A model generated the notes under the pieces. The model was given only the letters and a program-made list of their open reading frames with translations. It did not search any database and had not been told where the DNA came from. DNA of 64,000 bases, taken from positions 17,167,694 through 17,231,693 of the forward strand of contig CM038703.1 in NCBI GenBank assembly GCA_021613375.1, read 5' to 3'. Made by a program: the position numbers and the translations under genes. Shown one piece after another: positions 36,100 through 49,084 of the stretch. Position 1 is the first letter of the stretch, and every line of letters starts with the position of its first letter. This stretch comes from Megaleporinus macrocephalus (taxonomy: Eukaryota > Chordata > Actinopteri > Characiformes > Anostomidae).

Positions 36100-36478
36100 C
36101 AATGAACAGCCATAACATTAAGTCTTGCATCTATATGCACTGTTCATTGTATCAGCTTCAATTACAGTACAGGTGCACTTTGTAGTTCTACACTTACAGA
36201 CTGTAGTCCATCTGTTCCTCTGTATACTTTGCTACCCTGGTCTTCAATACATGGTGTAATGATGAATAATGAATGTATAATGATGTATAATGATAATGAA
36301 GGGAAGATATTATTTGGGTGGTGGGTCATTCTCGGCACTGTAGTGACACTGACGTGGTGGTAGTGTGTTAGTGTTGTACTGGTATGAATGGATCAGACAC
36401 AGCAGTGCTACTGATGTTTTCAAACACTGTGTTCACTCACTGTGCACAATAATAGATACTCCTACCTTGCAGGTTCCA
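36100..36478 (+). mobile_element. Foldback/MITE-family fragment, copy 1
   Basis: It begins gaacagccataacatta, then cagactgtagtccatctg, cactgtagtgacactgac and gatcagacacagcagtgct. The first ~120 bp match both arms of the inverted structure at 61054-61919. This copy looks like one half of a longer palindromic otophysan repeat. No coding. Confidence 0.65.
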
Positions 36479-37282
36479 TGGGGGTCTTTACCAAGAACAC
36501 ACCATTACACATACATCAGTTTTACTTAAGTCAATGGCCTTACTTTAACAATACAAAACTCACAAGCTGGTAGTCACTGGTTGCTTATTATTGTTACCCA
36601 AGTGTTAATTGCTAGTACTAACAAAGAACTGGCACACATCTAGCAGTTAAGCACATCCATGCATAAACCATTTGGAGGGCAAGGGTTCAAAGTTAAAACA
36701 GTAGCGTGAATGGGAATGGTCCCAGGTGTACTTTCACTTACAACTTGCACTTTGATCCAGAGAGACAGTCTAATTATGTTTCAGTGGAAGGCAAATTGAG
36801 CCATGCTTAAAGATTTACCTTGTCCTCGTGGTATCCAAGAGTTACCCAAAGTGACCAAGTAACTCTTTTCCAGGGGCGATTCTGAACCTCGCCTCGTGAA
36901 ACAGCATAGGCAATAAAATATACTATAATTATACATGCTGACAAAATGTGCACTTTAAAATATGAGTGCAAATTGAGTAGGAGGGTAACTCCAGCTCAGG
37001 CCAAGCAACATAGCACTCTTCCAGCCAATCAATAAACAGGGGCATTAGTGCTCATGCACAGGACAGGGGGAGGAGTAGAGGGGCTACAAGCAGAACTGCA
37101 CACATTGTCAGGAATGAGAGATGGCCAAATAACAGCCAAGGAAGAAAAGATCTGAAGAACAAAGACTGAGAAAGAAGTTCTTAGATCAGGCAAGGGCGAA
37201 GAGCCATTTTAACATTAGAGAGGCATTTCAACAATAAAAAGACCCCCAGGAGTTGACGATGGTGAAGCTGGCTGCCTATTTG
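36479..37282. other. Intergenic, nothing recognised
   Basis: Mixed sequence with no supported gene or element. Confidence 0.45.
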
Positions 37283-37503
37283 CCTGTTTGAATTTTCCTG
37301 TTCAGTTGCCAGAATGTAACTTCAGCACCATTTAAGTCGGAACGGAAAAGTTCAAACAAGAAGCTGGACAGGTAGACAGAGGCGCCAACATGGAACTGCT
37401 CCATCACTTAAGGTGGAACTGGAAAAGTGAAACAATAATTGAAGTGCCTGAATGTAACCTAACTGCAGTACTATTTAAGGCGGAACAGGAACATTTAAAC
37501 CAG
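37283..37503. repeat. 'Ttaagg-gaac' module repeat, locus 2 (one inverted plus three direct units)
   Basis: Direct units lie near 37327-37367, 37413-37440 and 37470-37503 (tttaagtcggaacggaaaag, ttaaggtggaactggaaaag, tttaaggcggaacaggaac). An inverted unit (cctgtttgaattttcctgttc) lies at 37283-37303. Spacing of direct units is about 88 and 56. The mixed orientation suggests a foldback-type element. Confidence 0.6.
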
Positions 37504-40500
37504 ACTGCCCCAGTTACTGAATTGGTGCATTCTATTTCATTACTAGTTTATTATACTTAAGAGAAATCAATCAAGAACTCTTATAGTAACATATAATAGC
37601 TTATTGTTTAGTTTAGTTTAGTTAACACTTAATCAATTAAGGAAGTTACTGATCCTATCCTGGCACTGTTCAGAGCTCCTCTTGCTGACAGAGTAGTCTC
37701 TGCAAGGAACATTAGCACACAGATTCACTGTATGAGCCAAAGTTAGCCAATTGTCTCAAATAAAACTCAATGTTCTACATCTCGTTCACATTGTCTCTAA
37801 AATCAAATCAAACAGAGCCTTCCTGGAAAGCATCCAACTTAATGTCTGTCTGCTGCTGAATATAGCATGTTTCTGCTCTGTCCCTTCTCCTCAGTTGCCA
37901 TGTAAAAGCAGAGGTCTCTTCTCTAAGCACCTGCATATGTTCTCCTGCCACTGCCAAGAAAGCTCTCAACAGATGGAGGACGGCCCGCCGAGCTCCGGGC
38001 TTCTCTGGACTGCGCTGTCACTGCCACTTTGGGCTGAGCTCAGCCAGCAAGCTGCCCGTTAGCCATGACAGACAGCTGAGAGACATCAGCAACAACAACT
38101 GTCTAACTCCTGTCTCCAGATTGCTCTTCACAGAAAAGGTATGAGGAACCTGTAAGGGGTTGTAAGTGCTATTAATGTAAGCCTGACCACCACTGTCAGA
38201 GTGGGTCATAACTGCATCGAGGGTCCTGATTAATCACTGACCCTTTGGACATGTCCAACGATGTGCTTTTGATTACTGTAATAAGGTACTCTTCAGGGGA
38301 TTGTGCCACTAAATAGTAATAAATCCAGACCGGAGCACACTGTCAACAGCAGCTAAAACGGGTCTTAATGACCAGCTCTCTGGGCGGGTACCTTCAGAGG
38401 AATTCTTACTCTGGGATAAACAGCTTTTGGGCACAGAAGGGCCACAATGTAATACAGGAACAGGAAAAAATGTGGTAGGGGACAGCGAGGAACAAAAATA
38501 ATCTGGGGTAAAAAATAAGATCTTTTATGTAGGTCAACATGTTCAACTGAAATATGCTACTATGCAGTATTACATAGAAAGGTCTAAAAAGGTAAACATA
38601 CTATAGACTGCAGATGTTATTGAAATAAAATACAGTTTAATTTTAGTGTGCTGGTACGTGTCTGTTTGATTCTGGCTGCCTTACAGACTGTGCAGACGAA
38701 TTCTTAGTTTTAAAATCAAGCATTGGCTGTTTTGATGGAGTGGCTCCTTGGTCTAACACTGGGGTCTTTTGTTATTAGCGTTTCGTGGCAGCGTGTTGTT
38801 TTCCCAGATGTTTGGTGTTCTTTGATGTGAGTTACGTTCTCATACTTGCAGTACAAATCAGCAGTATATTTTTGTCTTGAGCTTAAGGAGGGGAAAATAT
38901 GATGCTTTTCAAACACATGGTGGAACTTCTCAATGTAGCTGGTTATCACCACAACATTGCATGAAATTGCTGTGCCATTGAAGGAGAGGCTGATGGCCTG
39001 AGAGCTTGGGAAATACTACAACAGAGTTCAGAGACAGAGATGATTTTAGTTGCCCACAGTCAAAGTGGGTTGGCGTACCTGGTAGGTAGTATTAGCATGT
39101 GTGTTTAGGAAGAAAAAGCGACTACAGTGATGAATCTTTTTGATCAGTAGTAGTCTGTAATCCACTTGATGAAAGTGAAACCAAAAACAGTAGCGGTTAC
39201 CAGGTTTGCCTAATAGGAACCCAAAAAAGTATCATTTCAAAAGAACTTTTCAATTTCTGTAACTGCAATCGCATTATTTGATTTAAGGCCATTAAATACA
39301 TAACTTGTAACACATTACTTTGTAGCTTATTACTACCAACACTGTTCAAAATACAGCAAAACACTGAAAAGAATATTACTGCAGTAATAGAACAAGAGAT
39401 AAACGTATGTCATAGTCTGTTATTTAATTTATTTTCTTCACCTGCACTTTTTAAAACATTACACTTAATAAGTGGTCAGCTTTAATCTTTAAATTCACTT
39501 TTTGGCTTATGTGTTACTTAATGAACTAAATACCTCTTCACTATATGGCACACTGGTAATGGGGAAATACAAACTATTCGTCTAATGGAGTTATCCAAGG
39601 CTCTGCCCATGAGCATGATCTTTGTAGAACTGTTGTGATGTTACACAAGCTTTAACACAAAAAAAAATTGTTTAGTTGAGTAAATGTATTATTTTCCAAT
39701 TTTCTTACTACACGCCAAGCTGGACTACACTGCATTAGCTATTGAGAGCAGGAATGTTATAACTCATGGAATAGTTTGTCTCCAGATTAATGGTAGCCAT
39801 CAATAATATATCATGACAAAAACTCTATACTGTCGACAGTGTGACCTTCCAAACACATTCATATCAATAAATATCGAATGAATAGTTCAGTCTAAAATCA
39901 GGTTAATTAAGGCTGAATGGGATTTTTGCCTGTATCCTGTTACACTCGTCCAGCCCAGTAGCAGATGTGACATAAGAGCATGGATAGGTCAACTGTCCAT
40001 AATGTCAAACTAAGAATGCATCTCAATATGACTCCACACTGATCACCGGGTCAACAAAGACAAGCAATCGATATGAGCCAGTTTTTTTTTGGCCTGATAC
40101 AAGGAACGCAGTGATTTGATATTGATTATAATCCCTTGGCTACAGTACTCCCTCAGCTTTAGTGAAAAAACTTTGTCCCGCTCCAAGGCTCCAAAGAATC
40201 TGGCTATTGCAGTACTGCGACAGAGCCAATTATTCCATTATCGCATTCATGCCCAAGGTCAGACACATACTTATAAAATGCATTTATAGTTGGAATTATT
40301 TTAATGTGTACTCCACCCCACCATAATCCCCTCACCCCCACTCGCTGTTCTGCCAAACACACTCCCACACTAATGCATCGCTCAGTGGTCACTTAAGATT
40401 TGACCCTGTGTATGTGTGACTGGAGTGGCATTCATTTGACCCTCTGGATTTATGGCTGCACCATGTTCACACACAGCTTGCTGGTATTTCCTGGGCAGCT

Positions 40501-41139
40501 CGAGTGGACATCAGTATACGAACTGTGGAACACAGAGTACAGGGTCAACGACGTAGCCTGAGCAACAAAATTCAAAGTGGTATCATAAAAAAAAAAAACT
40601 AAGCCAAATGTATGTGTTAATTCTTCATTTTGTACTCTATTTTCTTAATTTGCTGAGAAATCAAATGCATTATTATGCGGGAAACAAACGTTACACTATA
40701 TGCAAAGGTGACTATTATTCACTGTTATTATTATACATGGAGTCTTTTCTATCCCACTGTAAAACATTCATCAACGAAGCTGTGGCACAGATGGCTGAGG
40801 GCAGACAAATGAAGCAGATGGCACCTATACTTGAGGAGGGTTGCATCCTATTAATAAAATACATGCCATTTACGTGACCAGCTGTGTGTGCGGGTGTGAG
40901 GAGAGAGAGTCAGACGTAGCACATTTCAAAGCCAGGTGTGAGTGTATATGTGTCTGTGGGAGGTACAGAGTTGGCAGAGTGCGACTAAAGCACTTGACTT
41001 AGTGGAAGGTCAATGTGAAATATGGTTTAAACACTCACTACGTTATTAGAAATTTTATAAGTAGATTGCTATAACTACACATAAACCAGTAAGCCACAAA
41101 AAGCAGCCATGCATTACTGGAATTCTGCCAGGATTCTGA
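37504..41139. other. Intergenic, nothing recognised
   Basis: Mainly unique-looking AT-rich DNA. About 37840-38250 is more GC-balanced. The 103-codon frame at 37751-38062 and the 78-codon minus frame at 38716-38952 have no recognisable domain. Confidence 0.45.
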
Positions 41140-41636
41140 TGTAGTTACAACTCGTTTCATGAGGCTTTATTGTCATCTCAGCTATATACACAGTGAAATG
41201 ATCCAATGTTCCTCCAGGACAATGATACAACACAAAAACACGATACAGTATACTCTGTGCAGACTATAAAAGGGTAATAAATACATAATGGGACACAAGT
41301 CAGATACAACTACATAATAACAAAAAGAATATGTAGACTTGTGCAAAGAAATTTTTGCAAAGACTGATGTTAGATACTATGACATATTAGCAGATAGCCT
41401 GGCATATAGTACCGCAGCAGTCACTGAGGTAGCAACCAAAACAACAGTAACAGAACACAGTCTTTGATTGATACAGTATTTCCTGCAGTAGATATTGTTA
41501 TGTGAATGAAAATGTCAGATATATGAATCCTATAAAGTGAAGTATCTCAGTGTGAAATGCAATAATTATTTAAATACAGTATCTCAGACATAGTCCGGAG
41601 TTGCAGAAGTGGGGAGCACAATGGTGTCAATGTTGT

Positions 41637-41638
<2 letters not shown>
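41140..41638. repeat. Possible dispersed repeat
   Basis: The phrase ctttattgtcatctcagc...acagtgaaatgatccaatgttcctccagg recalls a common fish interspersed repeat ('ttattgtcatttca...gttcctccagg'). The class and ends are not defined. It runs up to a GT microsatellite. Confidence 0.4.

Positions 41639-41672
<34 letters not shown>
41639..41672. repeat. (GT)17 microsatellite
   Basis: Uninterrupted GT run followed by atata. Confidence 0.95.
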
Positions 41673-41677
<5 letters not shown>

Positions 41678-43618
41678 GGTGTCTATCAGTTTGTGTGTGT
41701 TTCACTGTAGTGCACAGCCTATACTGTGGCTACAGTGGCTATACCGACAACAAACACATGTTGAAGAAACACTATTGTTCAATACATTTTCTTAAAAGTG
41801 ATTGCAAAACAATTATAATCTTCCACCAAGCCATGCAGTTCAGTTTGTCAAGTAAAATATGGTGTTTTCCCTTGCATGAAATACTGGAGCCTTTGACCCC
41901 CCCCAAAAAATGAAACCACGATTTTCCATTAGTCGTTTGTCCAGGTACATGTTTGAAATCAGTGCCAACAGGAGCTAAAAGGACTTGATAGGTCTTCGGT
42001 TGCACCTACAGCCCAAACTTACAACAATTTAGCAAATTCTTTACAACATTCATGACTATTATTTACCTTGAGTACATATGAGTACATATTGGTGCAATGC
42101 AGGTTGGAAAACCCACACTCAGAAAACATTAAATGTGCATATATACCAGGGCCATATTGGGCAAGTGATGGCCACAGCCATCCTCTCGGGCAGCACTTTT
42201 GGTTTTCCTCAAGTTTCTAGAGTAAGAAACTACATTCAGTGAAACCAGTAACAGTTCAGTCAGTTATGAGATCAGTTACATCATTTTTTTTACCCTGTAG
42301 GGCTAAATCAGCTCTAAACAGCTCTAGAATATACTGTGGTTTTTACCACATGCTCTGTGTTTCATAAGGTGCTTTAGTGATGTGGTATGCAAAGCTTTAA
42401 ATGTTTGCAATATGTTGAAATGTGGTATGTGTGTGACTGTGTGTTTGTCTGTGGGGTTCGTTGTAGTGGTGTTGTGTTTACTGTGAAAAGATGAGGTATA
42501 GCTGGTGGTGGCATACCGCATTGGTTTTACTGTTTGTATGTGCCCTTTTCTGCTGGTGTAAATGAAAGAGCACTTCTTATAGCACAAAATATGACTAGAT
42601 CGTCTGCCTATGTGGACATGAAGATACAGTACTCTACAACTTGATTTGATTGTGCTTACCAACAACTTAGTAAATAACTTGTACAATTTTATTTATTTTT
42701 ATTTATCTTAAAACAGACACATGTTGTACTGGGTATTATGCACTTCACAGATATACATTCCCACTTTTATCAGTCAAAACTGACCCTTTTGATAGAAATG
42801 AAATAAAAGTCTTTTATTCATGTTTTGCAGAAGACCCTAAAGGTTAATCGGATTATATGTTGAAGTGCCCCAAGTTTTAGAGAGGTATGAAGGCCATGCT
42901 AAGTTGGCCTTTTTTTAAATGAATGCCTTCATTTCAGTGTCCTCATCTAAGGAGGATTCTTCAGAAATTCAACACTGTCCTGTATCAGACACTGCTTCTT
43001 CGATTTCACCCTTTAGCTTTCTAAAAATCATCTTCTTAATCAGGTTTAATGGATTTCATAGACTGTGAACCTCCTTCTAGCCATTATAGCAAATTAAAAC
43101 GCACATAAAAGCTGGGCTCTGTCCTGCACAGGACCCTTGTAGCAGTGCACTTTAGCAGTGCTGCTCTGAGAGCTACATTATTTGAATAGACTATCAGAGA
43201 TACATGTTTAACGATGCAAGCTAGATTTCAGCAGAGGTGATAAGTTCCCGCTAATACAGTGTTAGCCTCTTACCCTGAGAGATAATATTTGCTCAAAATG
43301 TCATAAGCTTTTTCTCAGCACCACATACAATTACTGAGTCTAAGCTGGCTGCCCCTATGAAAAGGTTATGGCTAAACCTAGTAGATATACTACAGGCCAG
43401 AAAAATATCTCTAGGAAACAAGCTAACCAAAAAAGAACAAATCCCAAGAAATCAACAACCAATCAAACACAGGAGGAACGTATATTATAACATATAAACG
43501 TATATTAAACACAATCAACCAACACGGGTGAGCACAGTCCATGAAATGTTGAAGGAAATCAATGATGATATAGGGGCAGAGCCTGGTCAGGCTAGAATCC
43601 AGAGTGGAGCTGACTTGA
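41673..43618. other. Intergenic, nothing recognised
   Basis: AT-rich DNA with chance ORFs (90, 77, 120 and 70 codons) lacking domains. Confidence 0.5.
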
Positions 43619-43739
43619 GCTGTGTTCAAAACCACATACTATTATACTATAAATACTAATTTAAGGATTTCTTATGTTGGCATACTAGTTTTGACATACT
43701 ATACCATTTAGTATGGTAATATGTGGTTTTGGACACAGC
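43619..43739. mobile_element. Small foldback element (121 bp)
   Basis: Left arm GCTGTGTTCAAAACCACATA and inverted right arm GCTGTGTCCAAAACCACATA differ at one base, and the pairing continues a few bases inward. The centre is ~60 bp of AT-rich sequence. This matches small Harbinger-like fish MITEs in form. No target duplication is clear. Confidence 0.65.
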
Positions 43740-44267
43740 ATATTCCGGTTTGTAGTTGGGGTCACGATTACATTGCTGGCAGTTGCATGCACATAGTGAT
43801 GGCAAGAAGACCAACGGAAAAAAGAGAAGTGAAATGGGCAAGATCTGCGGAATAATGACAAAAATGTCTTCCTGCGCTGTTGGATGCCAGAATAAGAATA
43901 GAAAAACAAATGACTTCCATATTTTATAGAATACCACCATCAACGACGTCCCTTGAGGCAAACTGTACACATTTATGGTTGCCTTAAAAAGCAGTGTGTC
44001 TAAATCACTAGAGCATGAGTGGTGCATGATTAGCCTATATTAGAGCATGAATTTGATGTAAATAATAGATGTAGATAATATTCACATATGCAATTTATAG
44101 TAGGCTCACTTCATTAGCACTACGGTGATCCACTGTATTAGCTCTACATCATGAAATAACTAGCAATACCATTTTTACTTATGTCTAGACAGTAGTAGCA
44201 GTAGTAGTTCTAGTGGTATTCATTGTTCTAACATACATTTAACAATGAAAAAGAATTAATACTCCAT
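43740..44267. other. Intergenic, nothing recognised
   Basis: AT-rich, no supported feature. Confidence 0.5.
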
Positions 44268-45783
44268 GGACAGTGACACAAGTCTTAGCATTGTTTAGTA
44301 AACCATATTCAAGATACTGTTGTAATTATGTGCAGACCCTCAGCTTTAATCCTAATTGGAGGAAGGTAATGATAGCTGTTTAATATGTAGCTGCCTCTGT
44401 TTCAAGGGATCAAAAGTAATTGGACAACTATCTCAAACACTATTTCATGGGCTTTTCTCTCATTAATCCATCATCAATTAAGCAGGTAAAAGGTCTGGGG
44501 TTGATTCCAGGTGTGGCTTTTGCATTTGGAATCTGTTGCTGTAAATCCACAACATACAGTCAAGGGAGTTCTCAGTGGAAGTGAAACAGACCATCATTAG
44601 GCTGAAAAAAGAAGAAATCCATCAGTGACATGAGAAATGTTAGGAGTGGCCAAACAGTTTGGTACATTCTGGGAAAATACAGTGCACTGGTGATCTCAGG
44701 AACTCAAAAAGGCCTGAACGTCAGAAGACATCAGTGGTAGATGATCACAGAATCCTTTTAATGGTGAAGAAAAATCCCTTCACAACATCCACCCAAGTGA
44801 AGAACTCTCTCCAGGTAGTAGGTGTATCAGGATCTAAGTCTACCATAAAGAGAAGACTTAATGAGAGCAAATACAGAGGGTTCACCACAGGGTGCAAACC
44901 ACTAATCAGCCTCAAAAATAGAAACCCCAGGTTAGACTTTGCCAAAAAACATCTAAGGAAGCCTTGTTCTGGAACAGCATTCTATGGACAGATGACACTA
45001 ATATCAACCTGTATCAGAATGATGGGAAAAAGAAAGCACTAAGGCATACCACATCCTCTGTAAAACATGGTGGAGGCAATGTGATGGCATGGGCATACAT
45101 GGCTTCCAATGGCACTGAGTCACTGGTGTTTGATGTGACAGAAGACAGAAGCAGCTGGATGAATTCTGAAGTGTACAGCGATATACTATACTACTGCTTT
45201 AATTCAACCAAATGCTGCAAGGTTGTTTGGACGGCGTTTTATAGTACAGATGGACAGTGACCCAAACCATACTGCGAGTTTTTGGCAAAGAAGTAGAATA
45301 TTCTTCAATGGTCGAGTTAATCACCAGATAACAGCCCGATTGAGCATGCATTTCACTGCCTAAGACAAAACATAGGGCAGAAAAACCCTCAAACAAGAAA
45401 TGACTGAAGTCATCTGCAGTAAAGGCCTGGCAAAGCATCACAAACGAGGAAACCCAGCGTTTGGTGATGTCCATGGATTCCAGATATCAGGCAGTCATTG
45501 CTGGCAAAGGATTTTCAACAAAGTATTAAAAATGAACATTCCACTTATAGCAATGTTCATTTGTCCAATTACTTTTGAGCCCCTGAAATGAGGAGGCTTT
45601 GTAGAAAAATGGTTGCAATTCCTAAACATTTCATAGGATATTTTTGTTCAACCCCTTAAATTAAATCTGAAAGTCTGCACTTCAATTGCATCCCAGCTGT
45701 TTCGTTTCAAATCCAAGGTGGTGGCATGGAGAGCCCATATCCTGAAGATTATATCACTGTCCAAATATTTCTGGGCCTACCTG
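44268..45783 (+). mobile_element. Degenerate Tc1-family transposon
   Basis: The right end reads ...tcactgtccaaatatttctgg...cctacctg followed by TA (45784-45785), the Tc1 target dinucleotide. The left side still shows the inverse, ggacagtgacacaa (44268-44281), but the outermost ~20 bp are not recognisable. Total size of about 1.5 kb fits Tc1. The transposase inside is broken. Confidence 0.88.
44554..45529 (+). pseudogene. Tc1-like transposase pseudogene
   Basis: The expected start codon is ATA at 44554-44556. The DNA-binding part (KRPERQKTSVVDDHRIL, STIKRRLNESKYRG) is in one frame to about 45040. The catalytic part (FWNSILWTDDTNINLYQNDG, TTSSVKHGGGNVMAWA) is in another from 44964. After a third shift, QMDSDPNH carries the second catalytic Asp. 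The third acidic region is decayed. A small deletion removes residues between the YQNDG and HTTSS motifs. The family C-terminus ending KGFSTKY and a stop is still visible at 45503-45529. At least two frameshifts and several stops make it non-functional. Confidence 0.9.
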
Positions 45784-45785
45784 TA

Positions 45786-47039
45786 GTTGTTTTGCTTGTT
45801 TATAATAGCCCATGTCTTGTATAACTGGTGTTTTGTGTTCTTGGTGCTAGTTAGGCAATATTTTTGTCTCAGTATTTAAGGTTCTGGATGCATGCCTTGA
45901 GTTTTTCTGAGATATAGATATCCGTCCACTTTAATTTTGGCCATTTAGTTGGACCTTTGACCCACTGACCTGACAGTGAGAATGGTTCAGGATGGTTCAA
46001 GGGTTAGCTTACTAGTGTATGGCAACGTGTCTTCTGTTTGCAAACCATTAATCTGACTGGAGACAGCATCCGGATAATCCAAATTCCAAAATTCCTGCAC
46101 ATAACAGCCACAGTGCTAACTGTCACTTTCTGCCACCAGTTAACCTCCACCAACAAAACATGTCGTCTCTGTTTACAGATACAAAAAATTGTCTGTAGGA
46201 CCTCAACTGGAGCCATGTTGGAGAAAAGCAGGGTAAACATGACACTAAACACTACTTTATGATCCAGAAGTTCACTAAACTATCTATCTAATTTAGGAGA
46301 TGTTTGGGTACCAAATTCTATTTTTAGTGTTGTTTTGTACCGAGTTCTCTAAAGTAACACAGTTATGAGGCTAACACTAACAATGTTAGCACTTATGCTA
46401 GCCTCTGGAAAACAAGTGTATTTTTACATCCAACAGCAAAAAACAGAACATTTGCTTGATTCTACAAATGAGTCATTTGAGTCATAGACATTTGTTAGTG
46501 CAGAAATGTACTTTCATTTCATGTCAGCATTAGTGTGAAGTTATACTAAGCAAGATAGCTAAGACCAGTTTACTCTCATTACAAGAAATGTAGCCATGTT
46601 TGTGAGCACATGAATAGGATATTGTAGGATATTCTGTAATAGAGGGTATAATGTTAAGCTACCTAGGAGCTATGACAAGTAATAGCCAAAGTATAGTTTT
46701 AATGGAGTATAAAATAACCAAAAGGACAATTAACCCAGCAAGTTGTTTACAATGATTTTTACTGGTGGACCATACAAGTTCTACTGGTTCCCATTTAGAT
46801 CAATTCCTGTTTTTGTATGTACAGTGAAAAAAGGCCATAAATGGGCAAAGAACATTCCATAAATAGCACAGTGTTTTTAAAAATGTTGCTTTAAGCAAAA
46901 AAAAGATTTTTTTTAAACAATATTTAATATTTCATTGCTCCCACTTTAATTAAGAACGCTGGTTTCAGATCAAGTGACATTTATTTGGGTGCTCCTGGTG
47001 TTTTGGCAGCCTAGAGGATGTGTACTAAGTATTAGTGCA
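45786..47039. other. Intergenic, nothing recognised
   Basis: AT-rich, no supported feature. Confidence 0.5.
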
Positions 47040-48332
47040 GGCTTTAAGGAAGCTGTTACAGCTAAAGGAGAGGGCTGCAGGGGGCCTGGGAGTCGTGGGG
47101 GCTGTGGTATTGTGGAGGGGTCATAAGGCCTGCTGCTCTCTTACCCAGTTGGCAGCGGATTGCTCTTCTTGTTCTCAGCTTCTGCTTCACAAAGCCAAGA
47201 GGCCTTGAGTGACAACGGTCTGAATAGCCATTTGTGAGTGACTTCTGTTCACATCCCATTCAGCCTTGAGCTTAATCGAACTGAGACTTGGGTTCAGAAA
47301 GCCACATTCCTCTTCCTATTAGTGCTGAGGAATTGCTTATCATGGTAATGAGTGAGAGTTCCTTTGAGATATTTCAGAAGATCTTGCTTAGGAGGTGTCT
47401 CTTCTGCTTCATATTTTAGCAGCATGAAAGCCTATAGCTGTGGCATAATAACAGATATATATATACTGTTGCTATTGCTGACAGATGAAAAGAATGGAAT
47501 AAGAATGTTTGACATGTATTATCAGCGATTTCTTGTTTGTGGATCGTAGAGCTGCTTAAAAAAACAAACTCTGCCAGCCATCCTCAGAGAAATCAAACTC
47601 TGGAATGTCTGAGAGCAAGTCAGTACAGCGAGACGACTCATGTATGATAAACTATATTGGATGACTTTAAGGCCAATCGCCCCCGCTCAGTGTTTTTAAA
47701 TTAAATGAGCACACTTTTATCGAAAGAGAAAGTAAAAATAAAACCAACAACCTTTAAGAATTTGGCAGTGACGTGGGGTCATTCTTTAATCTGCGACTGC
47801 TGTATTACTTGTCCTGAGGCCACATTTAAGAAATTGATAAGAACTTTTCATTTGGTATGGAGAAACTAAAGAACACAGACCTCCACTCAAAGTTATGCAG
47901 CAGTAGATATCATTAAAGAACTTCGCTAAAGCATGAAAGAGACACTTGTTGTTAGTACTGGCAAATGTAAGCCCAGGGCTCAAGGAGAATGGCATGAACC
48001 CACAGTGATCCCACAGCGCCTCGCCGTATGATAAGATAAATCAAAAATAGATATACAGTATATAGATAGAGCCAAGAGTCGCCTTTAACCATAAAATCCC
48101 CCTCTTTAGAGGCCGTGCGCAAGGGGCCCATTCAGATAAACATAGACGCCACCTGCCCTCGCAAAGGTTAATTCTGTGACAGAAGAAACACTCGATTAAT
48201 TGTAGGGGTCTGCCATGAGCTGAAAGGTGTCGGATGAGAGTGCAAGTCCTTTTTCATCTTTGGCGCAGGCTCAGTTTTACACCCTCTATTTCAGTTCCTT
48301 TTGACAGCTGCTTATAAGGCTGGTCCTTGTAG

Positions 48333-48335
<3 letters not shown>
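47040..48335. other. Unique GC-balanced stretch (candidate regulatory DNA)
   Basis: From about 47040 to 48320 the sequence is largely free of repeat signatures, with GC-richer parts at 47040-47260 and 47980-48320. No coding frame has a domain. This is a candidate conserved stretch. Confidence 0.3.

Positions 48336-48421
<86 letters not shown>
48336..48421. repeat. (AT)43 microsatellite
   Basis: The longest uninterrupted AT run in the window (86 bp). It directly follows unique-looking sequence on both sides. Confidence 0.97.
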
Positions 48422-48424
<3 letters not shown>

Positions 48425-49084
48425 CCCCCTAGGCTCAAATGCCTGAACAAATGACAGGATATCAGCATTAATCCAGGCCTGTAACTAAAACTTTCAAATA
48501 TTGATATTGCCAGGGTTGATGCCTCGTATATCAAAGGAACATTAACTCCTTTTCCGATTCAGAGTGATTTCTGATTGCACCCCCGAGAGGTGAACCTGCA
48601 GTCGACCAAAAAAGTAATTGCACCTACATCGAAGAAATGTGATCAAATCACACCTTCCTTAAAAAAAAAATGTACAAGCAATTTATAGCAATTAATGGGT
48701 GACCTGGTTAACCGACCTGCTGTCAGACCAAAACTGAACAAATCCAGGAAATGATAGGGCTTCATTTATCTCCAATTATGCAATATTACTCCCAGCTGTT
48801 CTGTATTACAGGCAATTCGTCCAGGGGTCTTCCAACAGAGCTAGGGTCTCCTGCCCACTATTGCCATGCTCGACCCCTAGTTACTTACTATTTGCCTTGG
48901 CCTCAGTGAGCACACAACTGTCTTGCTTGACATAGCTAATATGAGGTGGAATACTAAGCATGCGCCATTAGTGGCTGCGGGTGTGTGCTCGATTCTGTGT
49001 TCATGATCAGTGGACGGCTGCTAAGACTGACCACTCAGGTTTCAATAGGAAATTAAGACTCAACAGTGCTGAAGGTGGGCTAGC
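48422..49084. other. Intergenic, unique-looking
   Basis: GC-balanced without repeat signature. No gene seen. Confidence 0.4.
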
